Shown: positions 43,848 to 54,404 of the stretch, one piece after another | How positions within the stretch are numbered: the stretch's first letter is position 1 | How the letters are laid out: each line of letters starts with the position of its first letter | Origin: Chroogloeocystis siderophila 5.2 s.c.1 | GTDB taxonomy: Bacteria; Cyanobacteriota; Cyanobacteriia; Cyanobacteriales; Chroococcidiopsidaceae | Direction: 5' to 3' | Assembly (NCBI RefSeq): GCF_001904655.1 | Contig: NZ_MRCC01000023.1 | Span: 1-60,536, forward strand | DNA length: 60,536 nt | Notes under the pieces: generated by a model | What the model was told of the DNA's origin: nothing | Databases searched by the model: none | The model's input: only the letters and a program-made list of their open reading frames with translations | Translations under genes and position numbers: made by a program

Positions 43848-46800
43848 TCAACGAGGGAGCCACCCGCACGGCGCAGGCTCCTCTGCTGCTTCCCTTTCCA
43901 CTGCACCAAGGGCTTTGAGCATAGCAATTTGAGCCTCGGTTAAGCCGGTGACACCAGTAATATTCATGCCCTCATAAGGGCGTTCGCTACGGATTGTGGT
44001 TAAGCATTCACCGGTATCGAGATCCCAAAGTTTGATCTGTTCTTCTTGTTCACCGCTAGCGAGAAGTTTTCCTTGGGGGTGAAAGCTGACGGATGTAACG
44101 CGATCGCTATGTCCTTGGAAGGTTTGTAAGCACTTGCCCGTACTAACTTCCCAGAGTTTTAACGTTTTATCATCACTCGCACTCGCGAGGCATTCTCCAT
44201 CAGGACTAAATGCAACCGACCAAACGCCGTTAGTGTGTTCTTGCAATGTTTGCAAACACGCTCCTGTGTCAACATCCCATAACTTTACGGTGTAGTCGTC
44301 GCTAGCACTTGCCAGAATTTTGCCTTGTGGATGGAACGCCACCGACCAAACGCCGTTAGTATGTCCTTGAAGAACCTTAATACACTCTCCTGTAACAACG
44401 TCCCATAATCTGACAGTGACATCACCGCTACTTGCTAAAATCCTACCCTGCGGATGAAACGCCACCGACCACACCCAGTTTGTATGTCCTACAAGCGTTC
44501 GCAGGCAACGTCCTGTTGCCACATTCCATAGCTTCACTGTATGATCGCCGCTCGCACTCGCTAAAATGTTGTCTTGCGAGTGGAATGCAACCGACCATAC
44601 CCAGTTTGTGTGTCCTTGTAATGTTCTCATCAGCTTACCGCTGGCGACGTTCCACAAATTAATTTTTTCACTGGCACTTGCGAGAATTTGCCCGTTGTGG
44701 CTAAATGCCGTCGAGAGAATACCACGCGTGTGTCCTTGAAAAGCTTTGACAACTTTACCTGTGTGGATATCCCACAAGCGCACGGTGCGATCGCTACTTC
44801 CCGTAGCCAATAAACTGCCGTCAGGACTAAAGACAACAACTCGCACTAGATTTGTATAACCCCAGAGTGTTTTCAACGCTTTACCTGTTTCTACATCCCA
44901 CAGTTTTAACAAGCGATCGTCACTACCACTCGCTAAAGTTTGTCCATCAGGACTAAACGCAATTGCCCAAACGCGGCTAGCGTGTCCTTGCAGTGTTTTT
45001 GTGCATTGTCCTGTCGTCAGATCCCATAATTTGATATTTTTGTCGTGACTACCACTGGCGAGGGTTTGGCGATCAGGGCTAAATGCTAGGCTTTGAACTA
45101 AGTAAGTATGCCCTTGTAAACGCAAACAGTTTCCGCTGGTGAGATCCCAAAGTGTAACGTTGCCATCATCACCACCACTTGCTAGGAGCGCACCATCAAC
45201 ACTAAAAGCGATCACGCGTATTGGCTGCGCTGATTCGGTTAATTGGACCGCCTGACCGCTCATTACATTCCATAACCTAATACTACCGTCATTGCTGCCA
45301 CTTGCTAAAATTGTTCCTTGGGGATTGAAGTTGACAGACTCGACGCGATTGGTGTGTTCTTGGAAAGATTGTAGAACTTGACCTGTGGTAATGTCCCAAA
45401 GTTTTACGGTGCGATCGTCGCTTCCCGTCGCTAAAATCGTACCATCAGGGCTAAAAGCCAGCGACCACACCCAGCTTGCATGTCCTTGTAGCGTTTGCAA
45501 CAGTTCACCCGTGTGCGCGTCCCAAAGTTTTACGGTGCGATCGTCGCTCCCTGTCGCTAAAATCGTGCCATCAGGACTAAATGCTACGGCTAAAATCCAA
45601 CGGATATGACCTTTCCACGTTAAGATAGGCTTCATGTCTGTAACGCGCCATAAGCGAATTTGCCCCGCTTCCCCCGCAGTCGCAATAATTTCTCCGTCTG
45701 GGCTGTAAGTCATTGCTAAAATGCAGCCGAAGTTCTCGCTAAATGCTGAATTGGTTAAATCTGCGTATTGCAAGTTAACGTGTTGCAAGTTAGCGTTTTT
45801 GAGGTAGGCTTGCCAGACACTCATCTCAGAAAAGTCGTAGTGACTTAAATCAGTTTGCAAGTGAATGAGTAAGTTAAGAATGTTACCTCCGCCATATCCT
45901 GAAGCAAGTGATGTTCGCAGGTGTTGAAGAATGCGCTCGAGGTGTTCTTCAATTCTTTTTTTATTTCTAAAACTAGCTAGAAGCATATCGACTAATGGTT
46001 GCACGATAAATCGTGCTTGCGCATCGCGAATGTAGTCTTTCGTTTGTGCTTTAATTAGCGCATGAGTATTGAAAAGGTTAATATCTAGAGTTGTAATCTC
46101 ATTGCAGATTGTCGTTACAAATTGATCAATGACATACTCCATCACCGCAGGCTGTTGCGTAAATCTTGCGGTATTTTTAAGCGTTATCGAGGTTGCTTTT
46201 TCAATTAACGAGCGTTGTTGTAGCGATTCGAGTGCTTCTAGAACTTCGCGCGGCAATATGAGTGGTAGGATGTCTTGTTTGAGTTCTGCTAATGTAATAG
46301 GTTCACGATTGATAGCTAACCAGTACATAATTTGCTGTTCAGCAATCGACAAACGCGTAAATTGTTGCGCAAGAAGATCCCAGATATCGCCAAAAACCGC
46401 AGTACCTTGTGCGAGAAATTGAGCGACATCACCATCAAATAATTCTTGAATATTCGTCGCGACTATTTTTAAAGCTAACGGATTACCGCGATAATGCTCC
46501 AGCAAAAGTTGCTGTTGTAATGTTGAGCAAAAAAGTCCTTTTGTTGCAAAAATTTCCTTGGCTTCGACTTCGGTTAACCCCCTGAGATGTAGCGATCGCA
46601 CGGGTAATGCAATTCCTTCATATGATGCTAAGCCGCGCGGCTTTTCGCGGCTTGTTAAGATCGCACAGCTTTGATGTGGTGTTTGAGCAATACAGCGCAA
46701 AAGTTGTCCGTATTCTTCATAGCCTTCGAGGTAATAGCCTGCACGCTCACCTTGACGTAAGATTGTTTCGGCATTATCAAGAATCAGTAAACATCGCGAC

Positions 46801-47522
46801 GCACGTAAATACTCAATTAAATATGATATTTTAGCTTCAACGCTTTCAGGTAAATCGTTGATTGTTTCTTGTTGATTTGAGAAAAATAAAATTAAGTTTG
46901 TCAGTAAGTCTTGAATCGGTGGTGCATTCCGCAGACTACGCCAAATAATATACTCAAAATCTGTGTGAATTTCTTGGGCTAACTTTACTGACACGCTGGT
47001 TTTCCCGATTCCACCCATTCCTAGTAAAGTTACTAATCGACAGCGATCTTGAACAATCCATTGTTGCAATGTTGCTAATTCTTCTGTTCTTCCATAAAAA
47101 ATTGATATATCAGGCGCACCTCCCCAATCATGTTGAGTACTAATTTCTTCTTGAATTGTTACTAATGGAGTACTCAGAGCCTGAATCGATGAAATTTTAG
47201 ATAATATTTCGTTTGGAGTGCTTGCGGTTCGCCATCTTACTGTTGCTAGATTATTTAACTCTTTGGGTACCACTCGCGCGTAGCGTAATACAACTGATTG
47301 AAAGTTATTTTTAGTAACTTTTTTGCCAAAAACTTTAGTCAGTAACTGCCACAAATGAGAACCAGTATCTTTGATATAACCAGTATCATAACCAGACGCT
47401 TTAGCAATCTCCATGTATGATTTTCCTTCCCAAGATTGCCGAAATACAATTTCTTGAGCTTTGTTTAAGCGTCCTTGTTCGAGAAGTTTCTCAACAACAT
47501 CTATTGCTTCTTCAACGTTCAT
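43848..47522 (-). CDS. STAND NTPase with NB-ARC and 14 WD40 repeats
   Basis: The 1224-residue protein has an N-terminal helical HTH-like domain (1-80, [20 protein letters not shown]), a P-loop GMGGIGKT (168-175), Walker B LLILDNAE (about 248), an NB-ARC helical region, a pentapeptide-like bridge ([16 protein letters not shown]), and from about residue 615 fourteen WD40 repeats, enough for two seven-blade propellers. STAND proteins are switch-like sensors. In other bacteria related architectures act in immunity or signalling, but no effector domain or partner gene is present here. The N-terminal domain is common in cyanobacterial NB-ARC proteins. Confidence 0.9.
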   Translation of the reverse strand: MNVEEAIDVVEKLLEQGRLNKAQEIVFRQSWEGKSYMEIAKASGYDTGYIKDTGSHLWQLLTKVFGKKVTKNNFQSVVLRYARVVPKELNNLATVRWRTASTPNEILSKISSIQALSTPLVTIQEEISTQHDWGGAPDISIFYGRTEELATLQQWIVQDRCRLVTLLGMGGIGKTSVSVKLAQEIHTDFEYIIWRSLRNAPPIQDLLTNLILFFSNQQETINDLPESVEAKISYLIEYLRASRCLLILDNAETILRQGERAGYYLEGYEEYGQLLRCIAQTPHQSCAILTSREKPRGLASYEGIALPVRSLHLRGLTEVEAKEIFATKGLFCSTLQQQLLLEHYRGNPLALKIVATNIQELFDGDVAQFLAQGTAVFGDIWDLLAQQFTRLSIAEQQIMYWLAINREPITLAELKQDILPLILPREVLEALESLQQRSLIEKATSITLKNTARFTQQPAVMEYVIDQFVTTICNEITTLDINLFNTHALIKAQTKDYIRDAQARFIVQPLVDMLLASFRNKKRIEEHLERILQHLRTSLASGYGGGNILNLLIHLQTDLSHYDFSEMSVWQAYLKNANLQHVNLQYADLTNSAFSENFGCILAMTYSPDGEIIATAGEAGQIRLWRVTDMKPILTWKGHIRWILAVAFSPDGTILATGSDDRTVKLWDAHTGELLQTLQGHASWVWSLAFSPDGTILATGSDDRTVKLWDITTGQVLQSFQEHTNRVESVNFNPQGTILASGSNDGSIRLWNVMSGQAVQLTESAQPIRVIAFSVDGALLASGGDDGNVTLWDLTSGNCLRLQGHTYLVQSLAFSPDRQTLASGSHDKNIKLWDLTTGQCTKTLQGHASRVWAIAFSPDGQTLASGSDDRLLKLWDVETGKALKTLWGYTNLVRVVVFSPDGSLLATGSSDRTVRLWDIHTGKVVKAFQGHTRGILSTAFSHNGQILASASEKINLWNVASGKLMRTLQGHTNWVWSVAFHSQDNILASASGDHTVKLWNVATGRCLRTLVGHTNWVWSVAFHPQGRILASSGDVTVRLWDVVTGECIKVLQGHTNGVWSVAFHPQGKILASASDDYTVKLWDVDTGACLQTLQEHTNGVWSVAFSPDGECLASASDDKTLKLWEVSTGKCLQTFQGHSDRVTSVSFHPQGKLLASGEQEEQIKLWDLDTGECLTTIRSERPYEGMNITGVTGLTEAQIAMLKALGAVEREAAEEPAPCGWLPR

Positions 47523-48347
47523 TTACCAGCACTCCTTATTCATTGCTGTTGTCGTGCTGTGTTAATTGACAGATAATTAATCTATCATTTATCTGAATTG
47601 GCTTCATATCCGTAGAGTAAACGTTAAAGGGGTAACTAACAATACTCATCATTTCAAACAAGTTTAGTTAGAAACCTAGTAGTAATCGCTTGCGTTGCTT
47701 CAGCAGTCTTATTGTACTATTTCTCTAGATAAGTCGTGTTTGCTTTAATACATTTTTATTACTTTTAACCGACCTTGTGGTGTCTTTTACCGACTGACAA
47801 GGATAAGACGATAACGATAAAGTATGTTTCAAGCAAGCCACCGAAACAAACAATTTTTCTTTGTTTTAGGCAGAAACCTTAATAAAAAATTAAAAAGTAG
47901 GGGTAGTAAACTAATGGATACTAAAAACATATCTAATTTTTTTTAACTTATTCTGCACATACTTATAAAGCACACAAAAAACTAGCTAGTTTAGAATTGA
48001 AGCTAAATATATCAAACTGATATTCGGGCGATCGCTAAACTGCTAAAAACCGAAAGTAAAAGTTGTAAATTTTATTAAAGGTTGCATATTTTCTGGCTTT
48101 AGTGCTGACAAATCAATAAAAGTTCAACAAATTTTATTGAATAAAAAATTGACGAGAAAAAGTATTGACTGTCAGTGTTTAGGAATTGAGAGTAGTGTCA
48201 GCAATATAAAGATAAAAATGTACAAACAAATTGAGTTTTTAGCTAGGAATTAAGAAAAGTGTAAGTAAACGCTACTAAGCTAATTTGCACAATTCAAGCA
48301 AGTCAGGAGCATCTGCTACATAAATCAACTGAGTACGACATATAGAA
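47523..48347. other. 825-bp divergent intergenic region
   Basis: It separates the NB-ARC/WD40 gene (minus) from the HetZ-related gene (plus) and must carry both promoters. It is very AT-rich, contains one HIP1-like site, and shows no open frame, strong hairpin or repeat that I could support. Confidence 0.45.
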
Positions 48348-48359
48348 GTGCAGGTTGTC

Positions 48360-49532
48360 ATGCAAACTTTAGCGCAGGTATTCGAGGAAGACAATCTCAT
48401 GATTAAGTGGACAGAAGACCTTACACAAAGTTGGCGATCGCGGCTTTGTCTTGAACTACAACAACATCCTGAAGTTATCCAAGCGAGTATTGTGCGTTGG
48501 CTAATTGGTAACGATATCGAAAGAATCGAGACGCTGCTTCCTCATGAACTAGAACTCGTACAGCAAGGAATGGAATACCGTTATCGCATCTTACTGCATC
48601 GCTATTTAGGGCAAAGTCCCGAACGTGCTTATCGCAACTTGACGACTCGCTTAAGTAGTTTAGTGATTCTCCGCAACAAGATTCACACTTGGGTTTCTCT
48701 AAGTCGCGATCGCGCAACAACGGTACTCGATGTTCTGCAAGAAGTGATTCAAGAACTATTGCAAAGTGATCGCTATATGCAGCAGCAAATGAACTGGATT
48801 GCGCAATGCACTGAGGATGCGAAACTGCGGAATGCGCTACTGTTTGCGAGTTTGGAGGAATATAGTCTGCGGCGGATTCGCAATCAACCGTTGATTGTCT
48901 ATCGATTTGTGAACTACTTACGTCGAGCTTCGCGCGGTGGATTAACGCAAGTTCCCGCCCAAGATTTGGTTAAGCTTGTATCGGAGGATTTTTGCGCTGA
49001 AGACAATGACGAGCTAATTAGTTTATTTGATACCCAAGCGATCGCGCAATATCAAGATCGACAAACGCATATTGAGCAACAAGCTTTAAGAACCAAAGTT
49101 CAAAAGGAATTTGAAGCTTATTTATCCCAAAAACTGGGAATAACTGCACTTAAGTGGTTACAGCTATATCTGCAAGGAAAATCGCAAGAAGTGATCGCGC
49201 GCTGTTTAAACTTGCAAGTTAAAGAAGTCTACCGCCTGCGCGAAAAGATCACTTATCATGCAGTACGCGTATTTGCGGCAAAAGAACAAACTGAACTTGT
49301 TGGAAACTGGCTAGAAACTTCTTTGCAGGAACATAGCTTTGGTTTAACACCGCAGCAATGGCAAAGTTATTGGGCAAAACTAACTCCTACACAATGCCAG
49401 CTAATCGAGTTGCTTAGAGATGGTAAGGAGACAACAACCATTGCGCAGTTGATGCATCTGCAAACCCATCAAGTAGTTGGGGAGTGGATTAAGCTATACC
49501 TAGTAGCTCAAACCATGCGAACTCAGGGATAA
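48360..49532 (+). CDS. HetZ-related protein
   Basis: The protein of about 390 residues resembles the cyanobacterial family annotated as HetZ-related: YRYRILLHRYLGQSPERAYR, NKIHTWVSLSRDRATTVLD and LYRFVNYLRRASRGG-like segments, then a C-terminal region (about 270-390) with two HTH-like stretches (IARCLNLQVKEVYRLREK and TIAQLMHLQTHQVVGEW). It is probably DNA-binding. HetZ itself acts in heterocyst development, but relatives occur in non-heterocystous species, so the role is uncertain. Starts at GTG 48348, ATG 48360 or ATG 48399 are possible. I chose the first ATG. Confidence 0.72.
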   Translation: MQTLAQVFEEDNLMIKWTEDLTQSWRSRLCLELQQHPEVIQASIVRWLIGNDIERIETLLPHELELVQQGMEYRYRILLHRYLGQSPERAYRNLTTRLSSLVILRNKIHTWVSLSRDRATTVLDVLQEVIQELLQSDRYMQQQMNWIAQCTEDAKLRNALLFASLEEYSLRRIRNQPLIVYRFVNYLRRASRGGLTQVPAQDLVKLVSEDFCAEDNDELISLFDTQAIAQYQDRQTHIEQQALRTKVQKEFEAYLSQKLGITALKWLQLYLQGKSQEVIARCLNLQVKEVYRLREKITYHAVRVFAAKEQTELVGNWLETSLQEHSFGLTPQQWQSYWAKLTPTQCQLIELLRDGKETTTIAQLMHLQTHQVVGEWIKLYLVAQTMRTQG

Positions 49533-49743
49533 GACAATCTATTTGCTTTTTGATTTCTTTAAGATAGCTGTTATGCGAAGCATCTGGATTGCTTCGTGTA
49601 TCTTTTTTCTCAAATAATCCAGCAAAATTAACCAGAACATTAGCAACAATAGTTCACTATACTAGAGTCATCAAAAGAAATAATTAATACATTAATTTGG
49701 GTGCTTATACGCTTGTTTTTTGAAGTAAAATGCTCATCGTCTA

Positions 49744-50730
49744 GTGGTAGCGATCGCACGTCTAAACTGGGTGGTACAAGTGGATATTCAGCAAATGTTC
49801 TGGCTTATCGACAACGTAATCTCGCTTGAAGCCTGTTTGTATCATCAAGTACTCCCTTTGTCATTAGCCGAAAATGTTTTACGCTTAGGTATGGTCAACC
49901 TCGAAGACACCGCAGCGAAAGATTATGTTGGTTGTATTGTGTGCCACATGAGTTACTCATTAGTAACGCAATCAATCGGCTTAAATACGCATCGGGCAAT
50001 GCTTTCTGCGTAATTAAAATACAAAGAAACTACCCAGCAAGCGAAACAGCAGGCAATTCCTCCCTTAACTGTCGAAAAAACATCCTCCACAACCGAATTA
50101 GAAGCAACAGAACCGCCCTTAGCGCTACCAACGCTAGAAGTCAACGCAATACATCTAGCAAGTTCTGTAGAACTACTTGCCACATTACCTGCAAAAGAAC
50201 TTCTTCAAGAACTACTTGGAAGAATAGTCACCGAAGGCATTGGCAGACTCTACTTTGAACGACAATATCCTCAATACGGTCGCATTCTTTGGAGTCTGAA
50301 TGGTGTTGTACAGTCTATTTTAGAAAAACTTCCCGCGCAACAATTTCAAGAAGTTATCGACGAACTCAAGTATTTAATGCATTTAGCGATCGCACCTGTC
50401 GAAGAACAAACACAAGTAGAAATTGAACGTTTATACCAAAATAGCCGCATCCTCTTACGTTTACAGATTATGCCTGGCGCTTTTGGTGAGGAAGCAACAC
50501 TTCAAGTTTTGCGGGGTGCAGCCTTAGAATTTTATCAGCAACAGCAATTATCGCACCTTGGTCAAGATGCATTATCCATTGCCCAACAACTACAGCACAA
50601 GTTGCGGGAAATGCACAAACGAGCTAAAATACATCCTAACTTAAGCCGAGAACAATTAGAAGCGCTACCAGTCCTCAATCAACTGCTGACAAATGTCAAT
50701 AACCAATTAGAAAAGCTGAAAGAAATTTAA
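49744..50730 (+). pseudogene. MshEN-domain (GspE/PilB N-terminal-like) protein interrupted by an in-frame stop
   Basis: From GTG 49744 the frame encodes an MshEN domain, LEACLYHQVLPLSLAENVLRL followed by GMVNLEDTAAKDYVG and HRAMLSA, and stops at TAA 50011-50013. The same frame is open again straight after the stop (LKYKETTQQAKQQAIPPLTV) to TAA 50728-50730, with coherent helical sequence (FERQYPQYGRILWSLNGVVQ). A single base change would therefore restore one protein of about 328 residues. It is either a recent nonsense mutation, a sequence error, or a rare read-through. MshEN domains bind c-di-GMP in some secretion ATPases. No ATPase domain follows here. Confidence 0.75.
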
Positions 50731-50816
50731 CGATAACTACTGTCTACTTTCAAGCCTACATCATGCCTTCTTAGCTAATTACCTGCTACATTGGCTTTTA
50801 AGACTCCACAGCCAAG

Positions 50817-52610
50817 ATGACAATGACGGAAGCAACTGCTGTTCGCCCCGATAGCAAAATTAATACAACGCCGCAGATACAGTATCAGGTAGCCATGTCG
50901 CAACCTGAATCGCATTTGTTTGAAGTTACCTTAAACCTGACAGGTTGGAAATCACCATTACTCGATCTCAAGCTACCCGTTTGGACACCAGGTTCTTACC
51001 TAGTCCGAGAATACGCCAAACACATTCAAGATTTTACCGCAACCGCAGGAGAAAAACCTTTATCGTGGCGCAAGCTCAGTAAAAATCACTGGCAAGTCAC
51101 AACGATGGAGCAAGATGCGACAATTACAATCCAATATCGCGTATTTGCGCACGAATTATCAGTCCGCACAAATCACTTAGACGCAACTCACGGTTACTTT
51201 AATGGCGCAGCACTGTTTTTGAGAATTCCTGAGTGGGAGAAACAAGCAATTAGCGTCACGATCGTACCGCCTAAACCCGAATGGCGGGTAACAACTCCTT
51301 TACCAGTATCCACAGCACCTCAAACTTTCATCGCTTCTGACTATGACACGTTAGTTGATAGTCCTTTTGAAATTGGCTGTCATGAGTTACATCATTTTGA
51401 AGCTTTAGACAAATCTCATGAATTAGCGATTTGGGGAAAGGGAAATATTGATGTAGCAAAGATGATTCCCGACATCCAAAAAATTATTCAGGTAGAAGCC
51501 GAGATGTTTGGTGGTTTACCTTACGAAAGGTACGTCTTTTTGTTGCACCTATCTTCGCAAGGTAATGGCGGTTTAGAACATAAAGATAGTTGTTCCTTAA
51601 ATTATCCACGCTTAGGATTTCGAGCAAAAGAGAAGTATGATCGCTTTATGCAATTGGTCGCACATGAGTTTTTTCACTTGTGGAACGTTAAACGAATTCG
51701 TCCTAAAGCATTAGAAGTATTTGACTACGATCGCGAAAACTACACGCCGTCGCTGTGGTTTTGTGAGGGAACAACAAGTTATTACGATATTGTCATACCT
51801 CTACGCGCAGGAATTTATGATGCTAAGTCATTTTTAGATAACTTGAGTAAAGATATTACGCGCTTGCAAACGACGCCAGGGCGCTTAGTGCAACCCTTAT
51901 CCGAATCGAGTTGGGATGCTTGGATTAAATTATATCGCCCCGATGCTAATAGTGGTAATTCTCAAATTTCTTACTACCTCAAAGGCGAATTAGTATCGTT
52001 GCTACTAGATTTAATGATTCGCGATCACCACAATAACAAGCGATCCCTTGATGATGTCATGCAGCAGATGTGGCAACAATTTGGCAAATCAGAAGTTGGT
52101 TTTACCCCTGAACAGTTGCAACAAGTTATTGAGTCAGTAGCAGAAATCGAGTTGACTGATTTCTTTGATAAATATATTGGCGGTGTTGAAGAGTTACCCT
52201 TTGATCAGTATCTTGAACCCTTTGGTTTACAGATCTCAGCAGAAATGGAAGATAACGCAGCGCCTTATTTAGGAATCAGGGCGCAAGCAGAAAATGGCAA
52301 AGAACTCATCAAAGTTGTTGAAGCAAATACACCAGCTGCTGTTGCAGGGATCGACGCAGGAGACGAGTTACTCGCGATTGATGGTATCAGAGTACAAGCA
52401 AGTAGTTTAAGCGATCGCCTCAAAGATTATCGACCACACGACACAATCCAAGTAACGGTTTTCCATCAAGACGAATTACGCACTTATAATGTTGTACTGA
52501 CTGAGCCTCGCTTTAGCAAATACCACATAGTACCACTAGAACGTCCTTCTCCTCAGCAGCAACAAAATCTTCAAGAATGGTTAGGAGTTCCTTTAGAGAC
52601 TATTGGTTAG
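50817..52610 (+). CDS. M61-family metallopeptidase (glycyl aminopeptidase-like) with PDZ domain
   Basis: The 597-residue enzyme has an N-terminal beta domain, the zinc motif HEFFH (283-287) in VAHEFFHLWNVKRIRP, the downstream Glu in WFCEGTTSYY (about 319), and a C-terminal PDZ domain (about 480-560). M61 peptidases remove N-terminal residues such as glycine from peptides. No signal peptide is visible, so it is probably cytoplasmic. The gene is intact and stands alone. Confidence 0.92.
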   Translation: MTMTEATAVRPDSKINTTPQIQYQVAMSQPESHLFEVTLNLTGWKSPLLDLKLPVWTPGSYLVREYAKHIQDFTATAGEKPLSWRKLSKNHWQVTTMEQDATITIQYRVFAHELSVRTNHLDATHGYFNGAALFLRIPEWEKQAISVTIVPPKPEWRVTTPLPVSTAPQTFIASDYDTLVDSPFEIGCHELHHFEALDKSHELAIWGKGNIDVAKMIPDIQKIIQVEAEMFGGLPYERYVFLLHLSSQGNGGLEHKDSCSLNYPRLGFRAKEKYDRFMQLVAHEFFHLWNVKRIRPKALEVFDYDRENYTPSLWFCEGTTSYYDIVIPLRAGIYDAKSFLDNLSKDITRLQTTPGRLVQPLSESSWDAWIKLYRPDANSGNSQISYYLKGELVSLLLDLMIRDHHNNKRSLDDVMQQMWQQFGKSEVGFTPEQLQQVIESVAEIELTDFFDKYIGGVEELPFDQYLEPFGLQISAEMEDNAAPYLGIRAQAENGKELIKVVEANTPAAVAGIDAGDELLAIDGIRVQASSLSDRLKDYRPHDTIQVTVFHQDELRTYNVVLTEPRFSKYHIVPLERPSPQQQQNLQEWLGVPLETIG

Positions 52611-52822
52611 GAGTTATGTGATATTACTAATCTATAGCTTAATTTTTAAGAGCAAAGTTATAAGTTTACTTTGTTTCTGACTGGGGATCATACCTAATAA
52701 AGATTACAAAGAAGTAGAGTCTAACTTAAAATACAGTTCAACCAATGTAGTTTTTGTTAGTTAAAGCTTTGAAAGCTACATGTTTTATCTCTACTTTGAA
52801 TCAAATATTTGGATTGTGACTG

Positions 52823-53257
52823 ATGATGTCAGCAATAAGCATAGTAGAAAATTTTAATGTAGCCCAAGATGTAGAAACAATAGTTCGGATACTAGACAAA
52901 CAAGTCGTAAGCATCATTCAACTACTTGCACTTTTTGTAATTTCTATAGGAATTATTAAAGCTTTACTGATTTTTGTTCAACAAGCTTTATTTCAATCTC
53001 ACTCTAATACAGCTTTTCAAAAAAGCCGCTTAGAAATGGGCTATTCTTTTTCGTTGGGTCTAAGCTTTTTGGTTGGTGCTAGTATCCTCAAGACAATTAT
53101 TGCGCCTACTTGGGACGATATTGGTAAACTCGGTGCAATTATCTTGATTCGGACAGTTCTAAATTATCTCCTTCTACAAGCGATTGCTAAGCAATCAACA
53201 CCCAACAATACCGTTACCGATACGAGTCAGCCCAGAATGATAGTAAGTGCTAAATAG
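52823..53257 (+). CDS. DUF1622 membrane protein
   Basis: The 144-residue product has three hydrophobic segments, with the family segments IQLLALFVISIGIIKALLIF, RLEMGYSFSLGLSFLVGASI and GAIILIRTVLNYLL. Function is unknown. The two consecutive ATGs (52823, 52826) are both possible starts. It lies upstream of mnmA on the same strand with a 90-bp gap. Confidence 0.85.
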   Translation: MMSAISIVENFNVAQDVETIVRILDKQVVSIIQLLALFVISIGIIKALLIFVQQALFQSHSNTAFQKSRLEMGYSFSLGLSFLVGASILKTIIAPTWDDIGKLGAIILIRTVLNYLLLQAIAKQSTPNNTVTDTSQPRMIVSAK

Positions 53258-53347
53258 CTACTCACTTTGTAGGTAATTGTGATCCTGTCAAGTAAGACTC
53301 CATTAGTTTAGAATTGATATCTGGGCAATTGTTTTGAAGCCACGTTC

Positions 53348-54400
53348 ATGAAAAAAGTCGTAGTTGGTCTATCTGGTGGCGTTGATAGTTCCACAGCTGC
53401 TGCCATTTTACAACAACAAGGTTATGAAGTTGTAGGTCTTACCCTTTGGTTGATGAAGGGTAAAGGTCAGTGCTGTTCTGAAGGTATGATTGATGCGGCT
53501 TATATTTGCGAACAGTTAGGGATTGAGCATCACGTTGTTGATATTCGCGAGGTCTTTCAAACTAATATCATCGATTATTTAGTTGCAGGTTACAGTGCAG
53601 GCATTACACCATTACCGTGTTCGCAATGCAACAAAACGGTTAAGTTTGGTCCAATGCTAGATTATGCCCGTGAACATTTAGGTATAGATAAAATTGCTAC
53701 AGGTCACTACGCCAAAATCACCTATGATGCTGCGACAAATCGCTATCAATTGCGTCGTGCGGTAGATCGTAACAAAGATCAAACATACTTTTTATACGAT
53801 TTATCACAAGATTTACTTGCAGGAACAGTGTTTCCTTTAGGTGAAACAACCAAGACAGAAACACGGCAAATTGCTGCTCAATTTGACCTAAAAACTGCTA
53901 ACAAGCCAGAAAGTCAAGATTTATGTTTAGTTGAAGCTAACGGTTCGATGCGACAATTTCTTGACAAATACATTACACCCAAACAAGGTGAAATTGTTGA
54001 TGCCACGGGAAAAGTGTTAGGACAGCACGAAGGAGTGCATCATTATACAATCGGACAGCGTAGAGGCTTAGGAATTGCTGCGGCTGAACCGTTGTATGTG
54101 ATTGGCTTAGATGCAGTGATGAATCGCGTGATAGTTGGCGATCGCACCAGCGCTACGCAATCTGAATGCACTGTACAACGCGTTAATTGGGTTTCCATCG
54201 CCGAACCAACTGCACCAATTCGCGCGGAAGTTCAAGTACGCTATCGTTCGCAGCCTGTTTCTGTTACAGTCATCCCCCTAGAAAACTCGCGTGTCAAACT
54301 CGTCTTTGACGAACCGCAATTTAGTATCACACCTGGACAAGCCGCAGTTTGGTACGATGGCGATATAGTACTAGGTGGCGGCGTAATTGAAAGACAGTAG
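53348..54400 (+). CDS. mnmA: tRNA-specific 2-thiouridylase MnmA
   Basis: This 350-residue enzyme adds sulfur to U34 of tRNA Lys, Glu and Gln. It has the N-type ATP pyrophosphatase motif [15 protein letters not shown], the catalytic cysteines in PLPCSQCN and ESQDLCLVE, and the GHYAKI and [11 protein letters not shown] segments. Length and ends are normal. Its 3' end is 4 bp from the end of the opposite-strand ABC gene. Confidence 0.96.
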   Translation: MKKVVVGLSGGVDSSTAAAILQQQGYEVVGLTLWLMKGKGQCCSEGMIDAAYICEQLGIEHHVVDIREVFQTNIIDYLVAGYSAGITPLPCSQCNKTVKFGPMLDYAREHLGIDKIATGHYAKITYDAATNRYQLRRAVDRNKDQTYFLYDLSQDLLAGTVFPLGETTKTETRQIAAQFDLKTANKPESQDLCLVEANGSMRQFLDKYITPKQGEIVDATGKVLGQHEGVHHYTIGQRRGLGIAAAEPLYVIGLDAVMNRVIVGDRTSATQSECTVQRVNWVSIAEPTAPIRAEVQVRYRSQPVSVTVIPLENSRVKLVFDEPQFSITPGQAAVWYDGDIVLGGGVIERQ

Positions 54401-54404
54401 AAGT

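Noticed and set aside
43848-47522. Defence island
   Set aside because: The NB-ARC/WD40 gene alone is suggestive, but no nuclease, restriction, toxin-antitoxin, CRISPR or phage gene lies nearby.
49731-49752. tRNA-like 5' end (TGCTCATCGTCTAGTGGTAG)
   Set aside because: It resembles the acceptor and D-arm of tRNA Glu-type genes, but no anticodon arm, T-arm or 3' acceptor follows. The downstream sequence is the MshEN reading frame. It is coincidence, or at most a tRNA scar.
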